DNA of 38,292 nt from Thauera phenylacetica B4P (GTDB taxonomy: Bacteria; Pseudomonadota; Gammaproteobacteria; Burkholderiales; Rhodocyclaceae). How positions within the stretch are numbered: position 1 is the first letter of the stretch; each line of letters starts with the position of its first letter. The stretch lies in the NCBI RefSeq assembly GCF_000310225.1, contig NZ_AMXF01000018.1, positions 1-38,292 on the forward strand. Direction: 5' to 3'. This document shows positions 1-8,470 of the stretch, in pieces. The notes under the pieces were generated by a model that was not told the DNA's origin, made no database searches, and was given only the letters and a program-made list of their open reading frames with translations. Both the position numbers and the translations under genes were made by a program.

Positions 1-3
1 CGT

Positions 4-77
4 GTTCGCAGCTGCCGCAGCTCCTACAGGGGGGCGGAACGCGCGGCGGTTTGTGTAGGAGCGCCGGCAGGCGCGAA
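4..77. repeat. Solo REP/BIME-like palindromic repeat
   Basis: Two imperfect palindromes face each other here: one reads as the reverse complement of TGTAGGAGCTGCGGCAGCTG, the other is TGTAGGAGCGCCGGCAGGCG. The same two arms, in opposite orientation, make up each unit of the tandem array at 26181-26830. The spacer between the arms differs from that of the array. The GTAGGAGC head followed by a GC-rich hairpin is the layout of REP elements spread by RAYT-type transposases (established knowledge). Assignment to that class is inference; no RAYT gene is in the window. Confidence 0.75.
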
Positions 78-96
78 AGCGGCGGTGCCGCTGCGC

Positions 97-612
97 CTAC
101 CTGGATTTCGTGCGCTTCGACCGCGGCAGCTCGGCGAAGGCGATGCAGTTCACCAGGTTCCACACCGCCAGCATCGCGTACTTGTCGGACTCATCGGCCG
201 CGATCTCGCCCAGCCACTTCGACGTATCGCTCGCCACGTAGGCGGCGAGCGACTTCTCGGGGTGCGCGGAGATGTAGCGCCGAAGCGCGCGACTGCGCAG
301 CGACGGGGTGATGTCCTCGCCGAGGCGCGTCGCCGCCACGAAGCGCGCGAGCTGGCGCTCCTGCTCGTCCTCCGTGATGACCGGCCAGGCCAGCCCGGAC
401 TCCTTCATCGCCTGGAAGCAGACCAGCAGCACCCCGACGGCGAACTCGACCTTCTCTATCGGCACCCCGAGCCGGGGCAGCACCAGGATCGAGCCCAGCA
501 TGTTTGGCTGCATGCGGAAGATCTCGTCGGCGAGGCGTTCTTTCTGCGCGCGGTCCATCGCCTGAACGGCATCGACGGCCTTCTCCACCGACTCGGTCGA
601 CAACCGGCTCAT
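97..612 (-). CDS. Hypothetical protein, 171 aa
   Basis: I do not recognise this family. The protein is soluble, mostly helical by composition and rich in charged residues, with no signal peptide or membrane segment. It begins MSRLSTESVEK and has a conserved-looking core around GSILVLPRLGVPIEKVEF and a basic tail ending RSKRTKSR. The start at 612 is chosen because its ATG overlaps the stop of the preceding gene in an ATGA, which implies a two-gene, translationally coupled unit. It lies at the downstream edge of the defence island, so it could be accessory to it or the remains of another module. Coding is supported by the coupled start and a continuous frame. Confidence 0.6.
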   Translation of the reverse strand: MSRLSTESVEKAVDAVQAMDRAQKERLADEIFRMQPNMLGSILVLPRLGVPIEKVEFAVGVLLVCFQAMKESGLAWPVITEDEQERQLARFVAATRLGEDITPSLRSRALRRYISAHPEKSLAAYVASDTSKWLGEIAADESDKYAMLAVWNLVNCIAFAELPRSKRTKSR

Positions 613-887
613 TCGACACCTCCGCGCGCTCCGCACGCAAACCACTCACCCGTCCCAGCGCATGCTCGGCCGCGGCCACCCACACGCGCTCGGCGCCAGG
701 CGGCAAGGGCGACGGCTGCCTGCGCGCCGACGACGCGGAGGATCATCCGCCGGAGCTCAGCGTCGAGAGGCTGCGCGCAGAACGCGTCGGTCAGCGCGGG
801 GATGGCGGCAAACTTCTCCGCCATGGCCTCGGGTGCCGCCGTCAGCCGCTGCGCCGTCTCGTCATCGTAATAGACCTTGAAATGCAT
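609..887 (-). CDS. Hypothetical protein, 92 aa
   Basis: This is a small unrecognised protein. The start at 887 (MHFKVYYDDETAQRL) is preferred over an upstream ATG at 920 because a perfect AGGAGG sits 5 bases before it. The first third is a plausible folded segment. The C-terminal third is Arg/Gly/Ala-rich and low in complexity, so the annotated end is less convincing as protein than as frame. Its stop overlaps the start of the 171-aa gene (ATGA). The tight coupling of two small unknown genes recalls toxin-antitoxin or two-component defence pairs, but no toxin motif is visible; that idea is inference only. Confidence 0.5.
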   Translation of the reverse strand: MHFKVYYDDETAQRLTAAPEAMAEKFAAIPALTDAFCAQPLDAELRRMILRVVGAQAAVALAAWRRARVGGRGRACAGTGEWFACGARGGVE

Positions 888-1019
888 CCACGCCTCCTGG
901 TGCTTCGTATTCGTGGCCATCCGTGCGCAGTCAAACAGCCCCGGAGAGCGAGTTTCGGAGCCCGAAACAGGCCACCCGCCTTAAAGCCGCCGGCTCGCCA
1001 ATCGGCGCGAGCCCTCTGG

Positions 1020-1154
1020 ACCGCCTGCCACGCGCTGGCCGAAGACGCCAGCCTGGTCACGCACGACACCCGGGAGTTCGTACGTGTTGCAGGGCTGCGG
1101 GTGGATGAGTGCGTTCGTGCGATGAACGCCCGATTTGCGTGGGTGGCGGCGTAG
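1020..1154 (+). pseudogene. Remnant of a VapC-like PIN-domain toxin (C-terminal end)
   Basis: The frame encodes about 44 residues including CHALAEDASLVTHDTREF followed by VRVAGLRVDE. This matches the C-terminal signature of VapC-type PIN ribonucleases as I recall it (alanine-rich helix, LVTxNTREFxRVxGL). The N-terminal two thirds of such a protein, with the first acidic catalytic residues, is absent: upstream sequence in this frame shows no PIN features and runs antisense to the small genes at 97-887. No VapB antitoxin is present. This is a decayed fragment rather than a gene; strand and frame are secure only over the quoted motif. Confidence 0.55.
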
Positions 1155-1468
1155 CGTACTCGTCGGCACCCTTAGCTGGCGCAACGGCAATCGTCGTTCG
1201 AGCGGAGCGGCTCTTGGTCGGCCTGCTCCGTCCTTCGACTCTGCTCGGTTGCATGCGGAGGGGATGGCCGCTCGCCGGAATCCTCAATTCACCCTAACGA
1301 CCCACAAGCGACATTCATCCCCCCGGTGGCCTTGCGGCAGGTTCTGAGCTGACCGGTCCGTCGTTCGCGAACTTCGGTCTGCAGCGCATGGCCGGTGGGC
1401 GACCGCCGGCTTGGCTGCCGTCGCTCACTCATCAGCGGTTACAGCGTCCCCGAGCCACGGCGTTCTCG
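1155..1468. other. Non-coding gap; nothing recognised
   Basis: The 314 bases between the VapC remnant and the 3' end of the helicase gene contain only short frames without recognisable motifs. I see no tRNA and no clear terminator hairpin with a T-tract. It marks the downstream edge of the defence operon. Confidence 0.4.
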
Positions 1469-4216
1469 TTACCCCCACGCTGAACACATCAGGGTGGCGA
1501 GATCGCGCCGCGACAACACCTCTGTGAATTCGCGCCAGTCCTTCTCCGGCGGCATCATCGTGCCGGTGTAGCGCAGATCGAAGCCTGTCGCGGACTTCTG
1601 GGCGTTGATGTATTCGTCCAGCTTTTCGCCCAGTGTTTCGATATCCATGATCCACTCGTCCTTGATGGTGTCCGGCAGCGAGCCGAAAAGGTCGTACCGG
1701 TTCTTCATGCGCTCGGACAGGCGTTCGTAGATCTTCTCGTCCACCGTCTGCTCAAACACAAGATTCAGCATGTCCACGGTTTCACGCCGCTGGCCGAAGC
1801 GCTTGATGCGGCCGATGCGTTGTTCAAGTCGCGTCGGGTTCCACGGAAGATCGATATTAATCAGCGTACCCAAGGTTTGCAGGTTCAAACCTTCACAGGC
1901 GGCGTCTGTCGCCACCATGACGCGAATCTGGTGCTCGGTCACCATGCGCTTGAGGGTTTCGCGCTCGACACTCACGCTGTCACCGCGCTGGTAGAGGCGG
2001 CTGCGGCCCGCGCCCGCGTAAAGACCGACTGCCTCCTCGGGATAGCGGGCCGCAAGCGAGTCGGCCAGCCATTTCGCAGTGTCGTAGTACTGGCTGAAGA
2101 TGATGACGCCCAAGTCCAGCCAATGCTCCTTATCCAGAAAGTGAACGACGGCCTCCATCTTGGGGTCAGCCTCCAGCCGCTCAAGCCGGGCGATCAGGCG
2201 TTGCAGCACCTCGCGCTCTTCGCCGGTCTCGACCATGACGTCGCCTTCCTGGTCTTCGTCTTCTTCATGCACGGCGTCGCCCTCCAGCAAGCGCCGCGCC
2301 GTCGCCAGGCCTGCTTGGATGCTGGAACAAATGCGCTGCTCCATCAGATTCTTCATGAAGCCGCTGCCCTTACCGCGCCTGGCCAGCGCCTTGCCGAAGG
2401 CACGCGCTTCGTCATACGCCTGCCGAAAGTCTTCCGAGGTGCGCAGTGCCTTCCCTTCGAACAAAACGTCGAAGGCGCGCTGCTCTGTGGCTTTCCCGCG
2501 TTCGGGATGAACATCCACCCCCACCCTCGCCAGCAAGCCCGCGTCCTCGAGCTGCTGGCGCTTGCGCAGCACCACATGGCGCACCAACGGGTTCTCGCGC
2601 TGGAAAAAGGTCGCCCCGATAATGCGTCGCTCCAATTCCTCTTCCAGAATTTCGAGCGTTTCTTCCGTCAACTCGGCAAGCGAACGGTTCGTTTGCCACT
2701 CGCCGATTTGGAGGCCCAGATCTTGCCGGATAGCAGAGAACATGCGCCGGGCGCGAGGCTCGCTGGTTGATTCCATACGCGGTAGCGGCGAGCGCAACAG
2801 CTCCCAGGCATGAGCCAGCGTTTCAACCTCCACGCGGCCAGCAAGGATGTCGAGCACCTCATCGGGCCGGTGCCACGGTGCGAGGTCGTGGCCCAGCACG
2901 AAGCGCCCCGGGCCTTGGTGCAGGATGCCCAGCAAATCCCATAGATCGGCAGGATTTGTCTGGATCGGCGTGGCGGTGCCCAACAGCACATGATCGGCGC
3001 GTGCGGCGACCTCGCGCATGAAGGCCAACAGCTCGTTCGGTGTTCCGGCCTCCTTGCCGAAGCCCTGGCGGGTTCTGGCCTTGTGCGCCTCATCCAGAAT
3101 GACGACGCCGAAGCGCATCCCCAGCAGATACTGTTTCTCCAGCGAATCACGCATCATCAGGCCGGTGGAGACAATGCCGATGCGCAGCGGGCAATGCGCG
3201 ATTTGCTCGCGTCCCGCAGGTGACAGCACGCGCTCGTCCGCATCCCGCCAGACCTTGCCTACGGTATCCCAGCGCGCGGTCGGGATGCCCAGCTTGTCCA
3301 GCATTTCGGTCTGCCACTGCTCCGTCAACGTGGCGGGGGCGAAGATCACCACCGGGCGGCGTGGGCCGCCTTTTTGTGCAGAGGGCTTATCCGCCAACAG
3401 GCATAGCGTCAGCGCTGCGGTGCCAAGCGCCAGCGTCTTGCCCAGCCCCACTTCGTCGGCGAGCAGCAGACGCACGGTACCGTGCAAGCGCTGATGACGA
3501 AGACACTCGGTCAGAAAGCCCTGCTGCCATGGTTGTAGCTGCTGGCCTTCCCGGTACAGGGGCGATTCAATCAGTGCCGCAGGCGCAAGATTCTCGTCAT
3601 CCTCGATTTCGATGAACTCGATCTCACGCCGATAGCCGCGCCGATGTACCTCGCGGATGACGGCCTGCGGCAGCGGCTTGGCGGCATTCCAGAGGAAGTC
3701 GAACTCCTCCTCAATCCATGCCACACCTTCCGGCGATTCGTCTTCCCACAGGATTTCGTAGTGCCGTTGCCAGCCGCTGCGTGTCTCGTTCATCGAGCCA
3801 ATGAAGCCCAACCGGCGGCCATTAGCCAGCGTGATCACACCTGCCTTGCCATGAACGAAACCGCAGATGTCGTCGGGCGCGACGCGGACCGCCTGCCCAT
3901 GCTTGGCGAGAAATCCATCAAGCAGTCGGTAGCGTTCGCGGTTCAGCAGCGCCTCCGCCTCCAGGCCGCGCTCGTTCCAGCGGCCTAGCATCTTGCTCTC
4001 GCGCAGTTGCGCCACCTTCAGGTCGTCCGGGTGGATATCCACGTTGCAGACGATCTTGACCTCGGGAATGTGCTCCAGCGCCTCGCCGGCCACCTCAAAC
4101 AAGGAGCTGGTGAAATAGCCCGCGATGCGCTTATAGCTTCTGGCACCGGCCAGGTGCCGCATCAAAAAGCTGGCATCCAGCCGATGGGTACGCGAAGAGA
4201 AACGGCGAATGGCCAT
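1469..4216 (-). CDS. PLD-nuclease/SNF2-type helicase fusion (Hma-like defence helicase)
   Basis: A 915-aa protein with two parts. The N-terminal ~200 residues form a phospholipase D-like nuclease domain with HGK at 122-124 and GSMNETRSGW at 140-149, the HxK-(x)n-GS/N pattern of a single PLD motif. Residues ~245-880 are an SF2/SNF2 helicase core: DEVGLGKT (254-261), the DEAH box (375-378), LLGTATPIQ, and a C-terminal lobe with MVATDAACEGLNLQ and RLEQRIGRIKRFGQ (motifs V and VI). It is the last gene of the defence operon, 4 bases after the preceding ATPase gene. PLD-helicase fusions are known in DISARM-like and Hma-like anti-phage loci. Its likely role is DNA translocation coupled to nicking of foreign DNA; that role is inferred. 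All core motifs look intact. Confidence 0.9.
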   Translation of the reverse strand: MAIRRFSSRTHRLDASFLMRHLAGARSYKRIAGYFTSSLFEVAGEALEHIPEVKIVCNVDIHPDDLKVAQLRESKMLGRWNERGLEAEALLNRERYRLLDGFLAKHGQAVRVAPDDICGFVHGKAGVITLANGRRLGFIGSMNETRSGWQRHYEILWEDESPEGVAWIEEEFDFLWNAAKPLPQAVIREVHRRGYRREIEFIEIEDDENLAPAALIESPLYREGQQLQPWQQGFLTECLRHQRLHGTVRLLLADEVGLGKTLALGTAALTLCLLADKPSAQKGGPRRPVVIFAPATLTEQWQTEMLDKLGIPTARWDTVGKVWRDADERVLSPAGREQIAHCPLRIGIVSTGLMMRDSLEKQYLLGMRFGVVILDEAHKARTRQGFGKEAGTPNELLAFMREVAARADHVLLGTATPIQTNPADLWDLLGILHQGPGRFVLGHDLAPWHRPDEVLDILAGRVEVETLAHAWELLRSPLPRMESTSEPRARRMFSAIRQDLGLQIGEWQTNRSLAELTEETLEILEEELERRIIGATFFQRENPLVRHVVLRKRQQLEDAGLLARVGVDVHPERGKATEQRAFDVLFEGKALRTSEDFRQAYDEARAFGKALARRGKGSGFMKNLMEQRICSSIQAGLATARRLLEGDAVHEEDEDQEGDVMVETGEEREVLQRLIARLERLEADPKMEAVVHFLDKEHWLDLGVIIFSQYYDTAKWLADSLAARYPEEAVGLYAGAGRSRLYQRGDSVSVERETLKRMVTEHQIRVMVATDAACEGLNLQTLGTLINIDLPWNPTRLEQRIGRIKRFGQRRETVDMLNLVFEQTVDEKIYERLSERMKNRYDLFGSLPDTIKDEWIMDIETLGEKLDEYINAQKSATGFDLRYTGTMMPPEKDWREFTEVLSRRDLATLMCSAWG

Positions 4217-4220
4217 CTGC

Positions 4221-5615
4221 TCAGTTCCTGGGCTTCACGCCACCCTTGCGGCCCAGGCCGAAGCCGACTCGGTAAAGGTCGGGCATGTCGATACGCCCGT
4301 CCTTCTTGGTTTCCATCAAGCCAAGACGTTCCAGGTCTTGCCGCAAGCCGTCCCACCCACCTTCTGCGTGCTGGGCAGGCAGCCCAGAAGCGAGATCCTT
4401 CGGGCCTTTCGGAAACGCGGCATTCCAGTGCGTCTGTACCATCTCGACGGTGGCGGGAACGTTCATGCCTTTTAGCGTCGAGAGGATCGTCGGCACCCAG
4501 GGATAGTCCTCGGCCATTTCCTGGACGCGGATTTCCGATGCTTTCTGGATGCCGCGCTTGATGCTCTCGTAGTGCAGCGCGAGCTCATGTTGTGGGTAGC
4601 GCTCACGAGAGTCCTCTGCCGCTTGACGGATCGCTGCCACAAAAGATCGCGGCGATGTCTGCCCTCGCCCATCGGCCAGATGGCCCACCGCCCATGTGTA
4701 AGGCACGCCACGTCGTTTGTCCCGCCCCATCCAAGGGCCAGCCAGCTTCTCGAATGCTCCACGCTGTAAGGCGGACTCAGACTTCATTTCCGGCACCAGT
4801 TGCCACACACCATCCTGTTGAACGGCTGGGCACAGCTCGCGACACCTGGCACCGTGCTCTCCCGGCGCGTTGACCAAGCGCTGCCACAGCATTCCGTGCA
4901 GATCGTGCCTCGCCCAGCTCAACTCGGCCTTGGTTGCGAGGAGCTTGGATGCATCGGGAAAATCGAACACCTTGCGTTCGGCCTGATCCTCGCGAAGAAA
5001 CACTTTGGCATGAAGGCCGGAAAAAGTCTTGAGCCAAAGCACTGCACGAAGCAACCCCTTGACGATCGCGTCCATGCGCTGCCAGTCGTCACTGGTGCGA
5101 TCCAGGGCATCAAACAGCAACAGGCCCTTCCAGTTCCGCGCCCGCAGCATCAACTGTGCCGCTGCTTCTGGTTCCGCTTTGAGCCAGGCGGAAGTGTCTG
5201 TCCACTTTCCGTTGGGGATCATCTCGCCTGCACGCTCGGCCACCCATCGCAGCACCACCGCCCGCCACATGTTGTAAGGGTCGCCCCCCTGATCGATGAA
5301 CGCTGAAAACACGTCGGCATTCGGGTATCGATCGATGTCTTCGTTGCTGGCAAAGCCGACACGAACCTCGATGTCCTGCAGCTCGGAAGCGGCGGCGCCC
5401 AGAAGTTTTCTCAAAGGTTCGGATTGCAATGCCGACGTCCAGAAGGACTTACCCACACCACGGCTGCCCACCACGACGTGCGCGTCCAGTCTCAGTGCCT
5501 TGAGATGGGAGACCGGCAGGTAGAGCGTCTGAGGCTCCGGCGTTTCGCCGAAATTGCTGGTTTCCAGCGCTGCTGCCAGGATGGCTTCACGCAGTTGTTG
5601 AGCTTGCGTCGTCAT
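4221..5615 (-). CDS. P-loop ATPase of unknown family, defence-island module
   Basis: A 464-aa soluble protein. Walker A is GSRGVGKS at residues 50-57. A Walker B-like strand LLLFDALD lies at 165-172, followed by AKVFLREDQ at about 203-211, a strand with a conserved-looking Arg that resembles the sensor strand of STAND/KAP-type P-loop ATPases. The C-terminal ~130 residues look like a winged-helix (LRQDLERLGLMETKKDGRI). The start at 5615 is chosen because its ATG overlaps the stop of the ParA-like gene (ATGA); a longer frame reaches 5759 but lies inside that gene. Tight pairing with the KGGVGR ATPase suggests that the two work as a complex, perhaps sensing phage and controlling an effector. The specific function is unknown. 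Confidence 0.85.
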   Translation of the reverse strand: MTTQAQQLREAILAAALETSNFGETPEPQTLYLPVSHLKALRLDAHVVVGSRGVGKSFWTSALQSEPLRKLLGAAASELQDIEVRVGFASNEDIDRYPNADVFSAFIDQGGDPYNMWRAVVLRWVAERAGEMIPNGKWTDTSAWLKAEPEAAAQLMLRARNWKGLLLFDALDRTSDDWQRMDAIVKGLLRAVLWLKTFSGLHAKVFLREDQAERKVFDFPDASKLLATKAELSWARHDLHGMLWQRLVNAPGEHGARCRELCPAVQQDGVWQLVPEMKSESALQRGAFEKLAGPWMGRDKRRGVPYTWAVGHLADGRGQTSPRSFVAAIRQAAEDSRERYPQHELALHYESIKRGIQKASEIRVQEMAEDYPWVPTILSTLKGMNVPATVEMVQTHWNAAFPKGPKDLASGLPAQHAEGGWDGLRQDLERLGLMETKKDGRIDMPDLYRVGFGLGRKGGVKPRN

Positions 5616-6964
5616 GCTTGCCTCGTCACTTCGGCGACATGGTTCACGCCTTCGAGCAATGGGCCAAAAATGGCCTTCACTTCCTGGGTATCGATCACGG
5701 CAAGGCGCCCCTGCAGCGAGCGCAGCCCGGCAAAGCTGCGGTGCCAGTTGACCGCCCACGGATGATGTGGCGCACCCTCGTCAGCCTCGTCGAAGTTCCA
5801 GCCCTCAACCAGACTCCCGACCTGCCACGTCCGCTTGCCATCCACTTCTTTCGGTCCAACGGTATCGGGTGTTGCAGGCGCAATATCGTCGTAGAGCGTG
5901 ACCCCGAATACCTCATAGGAATGCTCGCGCAAGCCTTCAAGATATTCGACACGATCAAGTTCGGGAACGACCGCGCCGACCACCTGCAAGCGCTCGCGTA
6001 TCTGCTCTGCAACGCCAGCACGCTGCCATTGCTCGAACAGCATTCGGTAACCGTTCCAGGTCTGCTCACCTTCGAGCGCAAACAGCAGAATCAGATTCGC
6101 ACCCATGTCCGTGATGCAGGCAGAGGCGATTTCGTCGATGCCGGAGCGCGAGTCGATCAGCACCACGTCGGGCCGAACGCGGGCTTCCAGCGCCTGCAAC
6201 AAGCGCTCAAGGCGAGCCGACCACGTTTCGCGCCTTCCATCGGCGTGCAACTTGGGCATCCAGACGCGGCCCAGCTTGGCGATGTATTCGCCGTGTTCCG
6301 CACCATGCGCAGGAACGACATGTATTTCACCGTCATGAGAGAGATTGCTGGTAGCAACCATGCTGTCGAGAACGACATCGCCGTTGCCCACCAGGTCTTC
6401 AACTAGCCAATCGGTGATGCCGTACATGGGCTGGCGTTCTGGCGGCAGAAGCGCGGAAGACAGACCGGGAGATTCCAGATCAAGATCGAGCACCAATACC
6501 CGCTTGCCCGCCTGAGCGAGACTCCACGCAGTCGCTGCCAAGGCGGTGGAGCGGCCGACGCCACCCTTGATGGAGAAAAACACGATGCGCGGCACACCCA
6601 CAGTTTCGGGTGCAATGTGCGCCCAGTTCGCCTCAGTTGCCAATCGATCCACCACCCATACTGTATCGAGGCCATCCAGTAGGTAATGTGTTGCACCTTG
6701 GCACGCTAGCTCACGGCTCGCCTCGTACAGAATTCCCGAATCAGTGGGATAGGCATGGGGTACAAGACGCTCGGAGAGCGCCTGATAAACCGCTTCGATA
6801 TCCGCACGTCGCACCTCGTGCTCCCCGGCCTGCTCTGGTGCGATGAAGCGTACCCGACCGTTGAGATCACGATTGATGACCAGCCACTCCAGGGGCGCGA
6901 TCTTATCGCGGTGAGCACTCAGAACCTCGTTCGTGATCGGAACGACTTGATCGAAGGTGGTCAT
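5612..6964 (-). CDS. ParA/MinD-like ATPase with variant KGGVGRST P-loop
   Basis: A 450-aa protein. Residues 1-120 form an N-terminal domain I do not recognise. Then comes a SIMIBI-class NTPase core: KGGVGRST at 133-140, DLDLESPGLSS at about 160-170, and VVLIDSRSGIDE at about 267-278. Canonical ParA/MinD proteins have KGGxGKST. The first signature Lys is kept, but the catalytic P-loop Lys is Arg here. I recall a 'KGGVGR-motif variant ATPase' family in the databases, which suggests the change is a family trait, not decay. The start at 6964 is the ATG overlapping the upstream stop (ATGA); a longer frame to 7087 runs inside the neighbour. The gene is followed directly by a second ATPase gene, again with ATGA overlap. 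Confidence 0.88.
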   Translation of the reverse strand: MTTFDQVVPITNEVLSAHRDKIAPLEWLVINRDLNGRVRFIAPEQAGEHEVRRADIEAVYQALSERLVPHAYPTDSGILYEASRELACQGATHYLLDGLDTVWVVDRLATEANWAHIAPETVGVPRIVFFSIKGGVGRSTALAATAWSLAQAGKRVLVLDLDLESPGLSSALLPPERQPMYGITDWLVEDLVGNGDVVLDSMVATSNLSHDGEIHVVPAHGAEHGEYIAKLGRVWMPKLHADGRRETWSARLERLLQALEARVRPDVVLIDSRSGIDEIASACITDMGANLILLFALEGEQTWNGYRMLFEQWQRAGVAEQIRERLQVVGAVVPELDRVEYLEGLREHSYEVFGVTLYDDIAPATPDTVGPKEVDGKRTWQVGSLVEGWNFDEADEGAPHHPWAVNWHRSFAGLRSLQGRLAVIDTQEVKAIFGPLLEGVNHVAEVTRQA

Positions 6965-7377
6965 AGCAAACCCTCGCGTTGTGCCTTGCCGATCAGGTTG
7001 CGAATGGTTAGCGCACCCGCCTGATGCCCCTGTGCCCGCGCCTGATCGAAATTGGACTGATGGGCGTAGCGATCCGACACGTCCCAATTGCCAAACGGGT
7101 TGCCAGCAGGCAATCCATAACCCACGCCATGCGCATGGCCGCTGCGATAGCTTTCGAAACGCACCCAGGTGCCATCCGCATGTGCCCGATCCTGCTTACT
7201 GGCTGGCCAATCTTTGCCCGTGTCGTAAGGCATTCCGAACGCCAGCATCAGCCGCTTCATTCCACACTCCGCCGCCATGCCGTACAGATGATCGGCGTTG
7301 GCCCAGCGCTGCGCCTGAAACAAGCGCTCCGCATCACCCCAATGGCGTTCATGCGCATCCAGAAAATCCGCTTGCAT
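6961..7377 (-). CDS. Small unknown protein, possible HEPN-like fold
   Basis: A 138-aa protein, mostly helical. Its N-terminal half (AERLFQAQRWANADHLYGM then AAECGMKRLMLAF) has the rhythm of a HEPN-domain helix pair (sequestered helix plus 'A-E-x-x-x-K' helix). The C-terminal half contains DVSDRYAHQSNF and RAQGH. A canonical HEPN RNase motif R-x(4-6)-H is not clearly present, so HEPN membership is a guess. Proteins like this are sometimes labelled methyltransferases, but I see no SAM-binding motif. The start at 7377 has GAGGGAGA a few bases upstream. It is the first gene of a coupled trio with the KGGVGR ATPase and the P-loop ATPase and lies 10 bases after the methyltransferase stop. Confidence 0.75.
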   Translation of the reverse strand: MQADFLDAHERHWGDAERLFQAQRWANADHLYGMAAECGMKRLMLAFGMPYDTGKDWPASKQDRAHADGTWVRFESYRSGHAHGVGYGLPAGNPFGNWDVSDRYAHQSNFDQARAQGHQAGALTIRNLIGKAQREGLL

Positions 7378-8442
7378 GCAATCTCCCTCACTCGCCGAAG
7401 CGCAGGTTCTTCAAGCGCGCCCCCAATACCTCGGCGGCAGAGCGCACCTCAGATTCGGGCGCTTTGCGCTCGATGAAGGCCAGCATGTCCACCAGCAGGG
7501 AGCGGACTTCCAGGAAGTCCACCATCTCGGCGCGCAGTTGCTCGACGATGACCTGTGCCTCGGTGTCCTTAAGCAGTTGTTGCAAGGCAATGATGAGCTG
7601 ACCCAGCCGCGTCACGCCGATCTCGGTGGCATCGGTCAGATCGCGCGAGGCGTATTCGCTGATGCGCTTGAGGCGTGCGTTGTTGGGCCGCATGTCGCCC
7701 ATCACGCGGCTGTAGTCCGTCACGCGGAACGCCTTGGCGAAGTTCTGATAGTTGTCCAGCTTGGACGCGCCTGCGGTTTCCATGTCCATCATCCGCAGTA
7801 CAAAGCGTTCAATGCCAGTGAGGCGCCCCCACGCGTCGGCGGTGAGGCCCTCTGGAACGAGCAGGCTGGATGCGGTTTCCGCTGCCTGCTGGACGATTTC
7901 GTCCACCACTGTGACTTCACCCCGTGCGCGCGGGCGCAGGGCGAAGGTGGTGACGTCCTCGTCGCCGATGCGTGTGTAGGCGGTCAGCACCTTTAGCGCT
8001 GCCGCATAACCGGCCATCTGCAAATCGGAGTCGCCCCACACCGGCTCACCGTGGTGGGCGGCCACAGTGTCGTTCAGGTGCATCATGGTTTCGATCTGCC
8101 GCGCCACTTCCTGCCGAACGGCGGGCAACAGACGCTGCTTGAAACCAGTACGCTCGCCAGCCGCGCGCTTCTTGAGCATCAGGATGACGGTACCCTGGAC
8201 GTAGCCCCCTTTCTTGAGCTCGGATGTGGTTTCGGTGGCGATGTACCAGGCAGCGACCACTTGCAGACCCGCAGCCCAGAAGATGCCGATCAAGTCGCCC
8301 CAGACGGCCGTGTCCTGATGCGTGAACATCACGCACTGCATACCGTTATCGGGCATGTGCTCGGCCATTCCCTTGTAGGCGGCTACCATGCCACGCCTGA
8401 AATCCTCGCCGGAACCTTTGATCGCTAGCGCCCGGCGCGAGT

Positions 8443-8470
8443 CCCAAACCCATTCATCTAAGGGTTTGGG
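8443..8470 (+). other. 9-bp perfect inverted repeat inside the methyltransferase gene
   Basis: CCCAAACCC and GGGTTTGGG are separated by 10 bases. On the plus strand the hairpin is followed by TGGG and six T residues, so it resembles an intrinsic terminator for antisense transcription. It lies at the boundary where the gene changes from GC-rich to AT-richer sequence. It encodes PPKPLDEWVW on the coding strand, so it may be partly coincidental. Confidence 0.4.
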
